Assembly: GCA_015227615.1 (NCBI GenBank)
Contig: JAALGZ010000012.1
Location: 372,001-436,000, forward strand
DNA: 64,000 bases
From: Labyrinthula sp. Ha
Taxonomy: Eukaryota; Sar; Bigyra; Labyrinthulida; Labyrinthulaceae
Direction: 5' to 3'
Part shown: one piece after another, positions 57,178 to 64,000 of the stretch
Position numbering within the stretch: the stretch's first letter is position 1
Layout: each line of letters opens with the position of its first letter
Notes under the pieces: generated by a model
What the model saw: the letters and a program-made list of their open reading frames with translations, nothing else
What the model was told of the DNA's origin: nothing
Database searches by the model: none
Position numbers and translations under genes: made by a program

Positions 57178-59400
57178 GTGACTCCAAGTGTAGCTATGTT
57201 TTCATCCGGGTTTCAGAAGGATGTTTCCATGTTTTTGAAATGTATTTTTTGATGCTACCTTGGTCTCCCTGGCCTTTCTATTGGTTTTTTACTTCAGTTT
57301 CAGTTTTCCTGGCGCTCTTCAGCATTCCATGGTTTGAAGAAAACCTGTCTTCTGGATTTCTTGTTTCCGGCCTTGTACCTGTAGCTTATGAGTTCAGTGT
57401 CATTGCATGGCAGAAACTGATCTAGGGTATTTCTATTTTGTTTGCTTCTCGAGGCTAGTCCATACTTGTAGTTTGAATCTTTTGAAATTTTCTTACCATG
57501 TACATTCCAGTCTCCACTAGTAGCAAATAATTCTTTCAACTCCGCGTTCTTTATGTTCTTTTCTCCAACATCTGCAGCGATTGTCGGTATTCTTGAATCA
57601 AGAGTACATTGCACAACACCTAAATAGTCTTTAGTAGTTGTTTCTGTTGCTATTTTTCCTTATCTTAGTTGCTAGGATTCTGTCACTCACTCGTCAGGTG
57701 TTAGTTACGTCCTGAAGGGGTTTCTGATACATAAGAATCGCTACGCCGGTGGAACTGGAGTCGGCTTGTGCTACAAATTATCTTGCGTATCGGTTCTGGC
57801 TGGTATTTTTGTTATACCTTTTCAGGCTTTTCAACACCTTTCTGTTCAAGTTCATGAAGTAGGTTCAGCAGGGGAAAAGTTCCTTGGCAAGTTATACAAT
57901 TTGAGAGAGTTTGTATCGAGCAAGACTACCACAGCTTAGTGAGAGTACTTTGATTTTTTTACATATTCTCACCTAGTATGCAAACCTCTCACAGTGCTGA
58001 GTGGACTTAAACTCAGTTTCAGAAACACGTGATATCATTGTTTATGTTAACTGAAAATTTTGATTGAAAAGCTCCGTACTGGCTATACAACTACCTCCAT
58101 GGACGTTGCATCGACTGAATTTGAGAAGAGCATCATTATGCCCTAGAATAAAATCTTATTTGATAAGCTATTAAGAAAATAAAACAAATATAGCTGATAC
58201 AATACTTGTTCATTAGCTGATGGGGTCATCTACAGAAAATAGATTTAGATTACAGTAATACTGATGTACTGTTATGTTTAGATGTAGAAAGGTTGAATGA
58301 TTGCTCTATTAAATAAAATTTATGTTAATTGCATCTAACTAGAGACTTAGAGCATGGAAAGGAAGTGACAAAACCAAATATATTGAATTACAAGTGTATA
58401 ACAGGATTATGATTATTGATAGACATATTTGTCATGATTTATTTTCTCAGTAAATATTCTTAGAGGTCAATAAACTTTGTAAGATGGGATATTTGAATAG
58501 AGCTTTTTAGGATTTAAGGAATCATATCAACAAAATCATAGGGTATATGGACAATAGATTCTCACAAGCCAAATACATGATTAGTGTTAGAATAGTATTT
58601 GAGGGAAGTTTCTTAACAAAATATAACGAGTACTATGTATTTTGCCTTTAAAAACCAAGGTTATCTTATTACCAAAACCATCTAAGTTTTCACCCTAAAT
58701 AGTGAAACAAATAGTTTAAAGATACTTGAAACTTTTGAATAATTCTGATAACTAGTTTACATTATATGAAATTTATTATTTCTTATGAAAACCAATCGCC
58801 AAAATAGTTGCTATGAACATGAAGTGGCAAAACCTTAAGACTTACTTTTCTGATGAAATTCGCTAATTTAGTTTAAGGCCTGTTACTAACAAGTTGTACA
58901 GTTACTGCACTCTTGTTATTCATCGTTCCTAGAAGAAATAAAATAAGGATACATAAGCTTTGGAACATTTTAAATCTTAGCCTAGATGAAATGTTGCACT
59001 ACTAGGAGTTTCATATGAACTGAACAATATTTTCTTTATTTTAAGATTATGAACTTAATTCTTATATGTATAATAGTCGCAAAATAAGTTCTTACACTTT
59101 TTGACTATTTTTTCGAAAAAAAGTTGAACAACAAATAATAGAATAAAAAATTGTCACATTGATTAAAATTTAGAGCTATGAATAGATATCTATAGACATG
59201 TTTTTTTACATAAGCATCATAGGATATTATTGAGTACTTCAAAATGCAAAGATGTGCTTAGAACTATTTTATGGATTCGTGTAATCAGTTGTTGCGAGAA
59301 CATTGGTGAAGAGCTAAACCGCCAAAACGAAATCTAAAATTAGATCTTATGCTACGTAGCAAAATCTCTTTAGAATATCCATAGAACTTTGTTTGCCGGG

Positions 59401-61420
59401 GAGCCGCAGGTATTTGCTATTGAAACCACTCTTATTCAAACAATTCTTGGTATGAAAGGTTTCTTCAAGTATATATAAATTAAATCTTTCATCTTTCAAC
59501 GATACGTCAGCAGACATCTACATAATAACTTCAGGAATCTTATAAAACTCAAATAGGATGAAGTTGTGAGGTGTTGCACTTTTTTAAGAAACTCTTAGTC
59601 GATGTAAAAGCCTTTGTTTTTTTTAGTATTATACGCATTCTATCCTGCTAGAAGTATTTGTCGTTGTTAGCTCATAGAACGTCATTTACAAGTAATCTTT
59701 TAATCAACCTAAATATTTCATGTGAAATAATCTTACCTTACTTTCCATTTTCTCCGGGTCAAACTATTTGTTTTTTTTTAATTTAATGCACCTGAAAAGG
59801 TTATAAAACCAAAAAATATTAACAACATACAGTTCTACAAGAACACCGATCTGGAAAAAATTGAGGGGCCACAAGAAATAAATGAAACCATATGGTTTAA
59901 CGGCGTCCTCCTAGACATAAACTCTTTAATAAATCTTACTAACGAAAAGAACTTTACCATAGACCTTTCAAACTTAGATTTAAAAAATTGCCGTTAATTA
60001 ATACAAGAAAGCATATTTGTGAATTTAGGATATTTATAGAAACTTAAGAACATTCCGCCACATATTGCAGCTATTCCTAGATTCTCTTGGATATGGATGA
60101 TACACTAAGTGAAGTTGTCATAATATACAAACAAAAATAAACCTAATTTGATCCATGTTATTATTGGACTAGGTAGATCAGTATTAGTTGTTATTTTAGA
60201 AATATAAACCTAAAATATTTTGTATTCAAGGTCAAAACCACAGAAAATTTTTACTGAATGAATATTAATTTTCATAAGTTTTTGCTTACTGCAACAAATA
60301 GTAGTGATTGTGTTTTAGTAGAACTATAATTTTATTAGGGAGCGTCAATGATTTATAAATATAACTTTGGTTTTCTTTAAGTGGTTTCAATATAAACATC
60401 GGTAATCTTAATTCACACGTCTCCATTGGCAATATGAAAAATACCATTGCAGCTTGGTTGAAAGAACTAGGAAATTTTTAATGGAAGAATTGTACAGTTG
60501 AATTTCTTTGAATATGCTTCGGACGGTGTTCTTTATAAACAGATAATCGTGAAAAGTACTAGTTACTCATAACAAAGTGCTTTGTCGTTCGATTCTCTCT
60601 CTACTAGAATGTATCAGTTCCTTTTCATCTCGACAGAAAGCATCATTTTTTGAAGATATCTATACTGCTTTTTATTAAGGTGGTCTTCGTTAGTGTCATT
60701 AAGCCCTAACAGTAATTAGAAGCAAAGATATGTCAAGTATATGAATCAACTCTGTCCCAGTTTTGATTTCTCGCAAGCATTATTATGGGTTACCCACCTT
60801 AGTGCAATAAGACTTATCATAATAACACCCAGTACGATAATATCCATTAATTAAACAGAAATTTAATTGGAGTACTAGTTAAAATTACCACTCCTGTGTG
60901 AAATGTTATTGCTAAGGTTATTATGATGAATTGCTTTCTCTATAGACAAACCAATAGAACCAGTACTTGCTATCACAACTCAAGCATCTGGATGCATTAG
61001 GAAATCTTGTTACTAGAACTTCGTTTTGTGATAGATTATGAGGTCATAAAATAAACTTGGGCTCAATACGTTAGAGAGCAGAGAATTCATGGATAATCAT
61101 ATTTTTATGGCCTGTTATGTATTATTGGTAGTCACAAAACTTCCGAAGTTACCCGTTTGATTCTTCCCGGTTTGATGTTTTCATTCTCTCTAGCTTATAA
61201 CATATTGAATATTTTCTATAGTACAGATAGCTGAAATTAAGTGGCAAATTTTGTGACACCAATTCTTGGACTATATATTGTACTTAAATCTTTTTTTATC
61301 ATTGTTCACAAACAATGTGGAGCGGTTTCTATTCATAGAACAAACTACTAACCAAAACCACCATCCTCCAGGATCATGGCTAAAACTAGCTTACAATAAA
61401 ATAATATACACTGTGGAAAA
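59401..61420 (+). mobile_element. Fossil Ty3/gypsy-like element, RT end to integrase
   Basis: At 59401-59475 the reading EPQVFAIETTLIQTILGMKG resembles the DP.KV.AI...P......FLGM.GFFR.YI region after the RT palm. At 61305-61420 FTNNVERFLFIEQ followed by LKLAYNKIIYTVEN resembles the integrase segment T.GQ.ERFNR.LEQ...LAEFAYN. The order and the 1.8 kb spacing match one element in plus orientation. It is broken many times and LTRs were not recognised. Age looks considerable. Confidence 0.5.
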
Positions 61421-61804
61421 CTGATTTCTTATCTAACAATGGCTCAGCAATCTTATTGTGTGCTGGAGCAATTTCAAGGCAAGAGTATTAATGAATATTA
61501 GGTACAACGGATTGGATTATCGATCAGGTAAGTAACTTAAGTGTTATGTACGTTTAAACTAATTCACATAGGTTTAAAAATAGTGATGGGTACTTAACTT
61601 GTTTATCTTTGCTCCTATATGCTCTTTGGCTCGTTATGATAAAACAAAAGCAGTAGTATATGTATAGCCATTGTGATGACAAAAATTTCCCTAAGAAATC
61701 AGAGAAAAAAGAAGTATGTCCAAACATAGATGCACTTTGAACCTATAAAAGTATTTTTTTAGTCTCTTGTAGATAATTCTAAAAAAAATTAATTACAATT
61801 CCAA

Positions 61805-61884
61805 AAATTTCTAGGACTAACTCGTGCTTATTTTCAAGTTCTTCTTCAAAATAGCATCTGGATAAAAAATTCTGTAAAATTTTG
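61805..61884 (+). mobile_element. Fossil Ty3/gypsy-like RT motif A fragment
   Basis: The reading LGLTRAYFQVLLQNSIWIKN resembles the palm segment LDLTRAYFQVPL..DS..KTAF of reverse transcriptase. It lies 0.4 kb beyond the integrase-like piece, so it probably belongs to a second, neighbouring or nested element. Broken. Confidence 0.35.
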
Positions 61885-64000
61885 CATCATTTTGCCTTGT
61901 GCGAAGCCTAGTTAACTTAGGTTCCCATTACTATTTTAATTTGCCGATTTCGTAGCTTATTGATTAGACACCTCAATTTGTTTTGATTTTGTTCATATTT
62001 TAAGTGGCTATGGCAAGGGTTTCACTCACATTAATTCTCAATGGTCGATAGCGAGAATATCTATTGCATTATACTCTTACTCTCTTATGTTAAGGTTGGT
62101 GTAAATGGGAAAACTTTTCCTGAATTGCGTACTGCGGTGCTTGGACCATACTCCCCTAGTTTCAGTTTAATTATCTACTCTTTCCAGCTCAAGCCTATGT
62201 TTTTAGGGAATTCTTAATTTCCAACTACTTCATTCACACAAGTTTTAGAATTCATTCCTGGTCATCTTACATGACGTAATAAATGACATTGAGACTTATT
62301 CCAAGCTCGAGCAAAAAAGTTCTTAAGCTCAACACAGGTATTGACTTCATAATAGTTTGGGCTACTTGCATAGGTCAAAATAATTCTACTGGGAATGTCA
62401 TTATGAAAATCCGTAGTTTTCTTTTGGTAGTTCATAGCTTGTCCTTTTCATTACTTGGATAATCGTGAATGTTCTCCTTGGGTAGCTAGGCAGCTCATTG
62501 TGATTCTTTAGGTATTAGCTGTGCCTGCAAAGTATGAAACAGCATGAATACACTACTCGGGTCAAGGGGTTTCTTTGCTAGGATTTATTAAAATTGGCGA
62601 GAGCTTTCAAAATCCAGAGCCCCATAAGAATGATAGTACTAATCCACAGGAAATTCAAAAAAAAATCCATGAATTTGCATGAAAATCATGCTGCGGTAGA
62701 TGATGACCTTAGAACGGTGCACATTCCAGTGCTAATAGGTTTTGTACAAGTAAATTGATAATCAAAGAGCAGCCTGACTCCCGGTAAATGGACGAGAGTA
62801 ATTGCTGTAGAGTATTGACAGATTAAAAACCCAAAATTTTAGTCTGACTAATTGAAAAAAAATAATGCTGGTTGATTACAATACAAGCTAAAAACTTAGG
62901 TTCAATTAAGTGCCAATGAGATTTATTCATTTATTTGGGTTAAATAAGGGATTTAGAAGTTTAGAGAACCATGTCATCGAGTCAAAGATTTGCGTTGCTA
63001 AACTTTACTTTTTCTCGTTTTATCGAAAGAAAAAGGTATGAATGAAAATTGGATTCCAATAGCATTGCGCAGCGAAGACAAGGCGAAAAAACAAAGGTGC
63101 TCAATTAAATATATTTTTATCCTACCTCTAAGCATATACCTTAAAGTGTTGGTCTAAAAATCTCAAGGCAATCAACAGCAATTATGTTGAAAGTCTTTAC
63201 GAGGATGTCCATAGCAATTTTCACTACACATCCTTCATTTTGGTTCTTAAAATTCTCAATAATATTACAAGATGCTTAAAAAGTTTTAGTTTCCTTTGCA
63301 ACTCGCTCAAGCCCAAAACCTGACTTTGGCTAAGTCACGAAACTTTGCTTATTGTTATTGGTATTCGCTAAGAAACTCGCTTCCCTTCATAGTATAAGCC
63401 TAAAAAGTTAAGAAGCTATGAATGAGTTCTCAGAGAATTTTGTTTCCATAATATATAATATATTACCCAAAAAGTAGCACGTATCTGTAAGACTATTTGG
63501 CAACAAGCATGTTTTTTGGTGCAAGTTGGCAGATCCCAAGCAATGCATATCTTGACTCTAAACTCTTCAGTGTCCAATTTTCTTTGGATTAATCGTCGCG
63601 TTTCTGTGTTCAAACTTTAATCAATGCATTGAACTTGCTATGATACTTTTGCCCTAGCTTATTTTGGTCGTGAAGTTTGATTACTTTATCCCAAAGCTAC
63701 CTAAAGTCAACATATTTCACCAGAATATCTTAAGTCTTAAAAATAGAAATTCTTACATAGCTATATGAATGTAATTTGTTATTTTTATTCGCCAATAAAC
63801 TGTAGTTTCTGGTCATTGCAAATAGAACGAGGGTTGCTAGTTTCATATAGACATAGATTGAAAATATGGTCATAGGGGAAAGAACCTTGTACTCTGTACT
63901 TACCGTGGTTCTTTTTCTTTCGGCTCTCCTTTACTGTATCTCTGACAGCAGATACAGACTTTGAAAATATTAGTACTGATAAACCCCCAGAATGACACTA

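Larger units (their letters stand above)
52254..64000. other. 11.7 kb gene-poor region with retroelement remains
   Basis: No host gene supported. It contains an AT microsatellite (54.9 kb), the second dispersed-repeat copy (56.9 kb), and Ty3/gypsy-like relics from 59.4 kb to 61.9 kb. Frames at 55357-55578 (+), 57168-57425 (+) and 57300-57614 (-) lack recognisable domains. The (GA)n run near 56366 is very short. Confidence 0.45.

Noticed and set aside
57300-57614. 104-codon minus frame with protein-like composition
   Set aside because: Overlapped by an 85-codon plus frame, no domain recognised, and adjacent to a repeat; cannot be told from a relic.

Overview
The window looks like nuclear DNA of a free-living, flagellated, unicellular eukaryote; I cannot place the lineage. 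It carries typical eukaryotic housekeeping genes: two SSU-processome proteins, an eIF4E, mitochondrial import, ribosome, complex I and carrier proteins, and a peroxisomal acyl-CoA oxidase ending in SKL. It also carries DRC1, an axonemal dynein regulatory subunit, which implies a cilium or flagellum. The standard genetic code fits, since TAA, TAG and TGA all end clear genes. Base composition is AT-rich throughout. Five genes contain introns, eight in all, and every one is only 28-34 nt long.

Genes sit in tight islands separated by 5-12 kb of gene-poor DNA. Island A (about 0.45-8.0 kb): NDUFB7, UTP17/WDR75, a divergent pair of microproteins, mitochondrial bS6, UTP3/SAS10 and a helical-repeat protein. 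Island B (15.2-21.3 kb): a class II eIF4E, a Tim21 fused to a thioredoxin-like domain, HPRT, acyl-CoA oxidase and an LRR protein. Island C (26.7-29.2 kb): a CAMK-like kinase and the mitochondrial phosphate carrier. Island D (38.5-44.2 kb): an unknown membrane protein, a MAP3K-epsilon/Cdc7-like kinase and DRC1. Island E (49.8-52.3 kb): a membrane-anchored SDR and a GT90 glycosyltransferase. Within islands, convergent genes end 5-70 bp apart and one pair overlaps by 11 bp.

The gaps (8.0-15.2, 21.3-26.7, 29.2-38.5, 44.2-49.8 and 52.3-64.0 kb) hold no gene I can support. Read on both strands, they contain scattered, badly decayed pieces that resemble Ty3/gypsy reverse transcriptase, protease and integrase, a 0.3 kb dispersed repeat present twice, and an AT-rich inverted repeat. 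They look like a graveyard of old retroelements.

The most unusual observations are the Tim21 protein with a VKOR-type thioredoxin-like tail that has lost its CxxC, the very short introns (none a multiple of three), a class II eIF4E lacking the dorsal tryptophan, and a 54 bp shared promoter between two microproteins. Genes of the same pathway are not clustered, so the order looks like ordinary eukaryotic synteny rather than operons.
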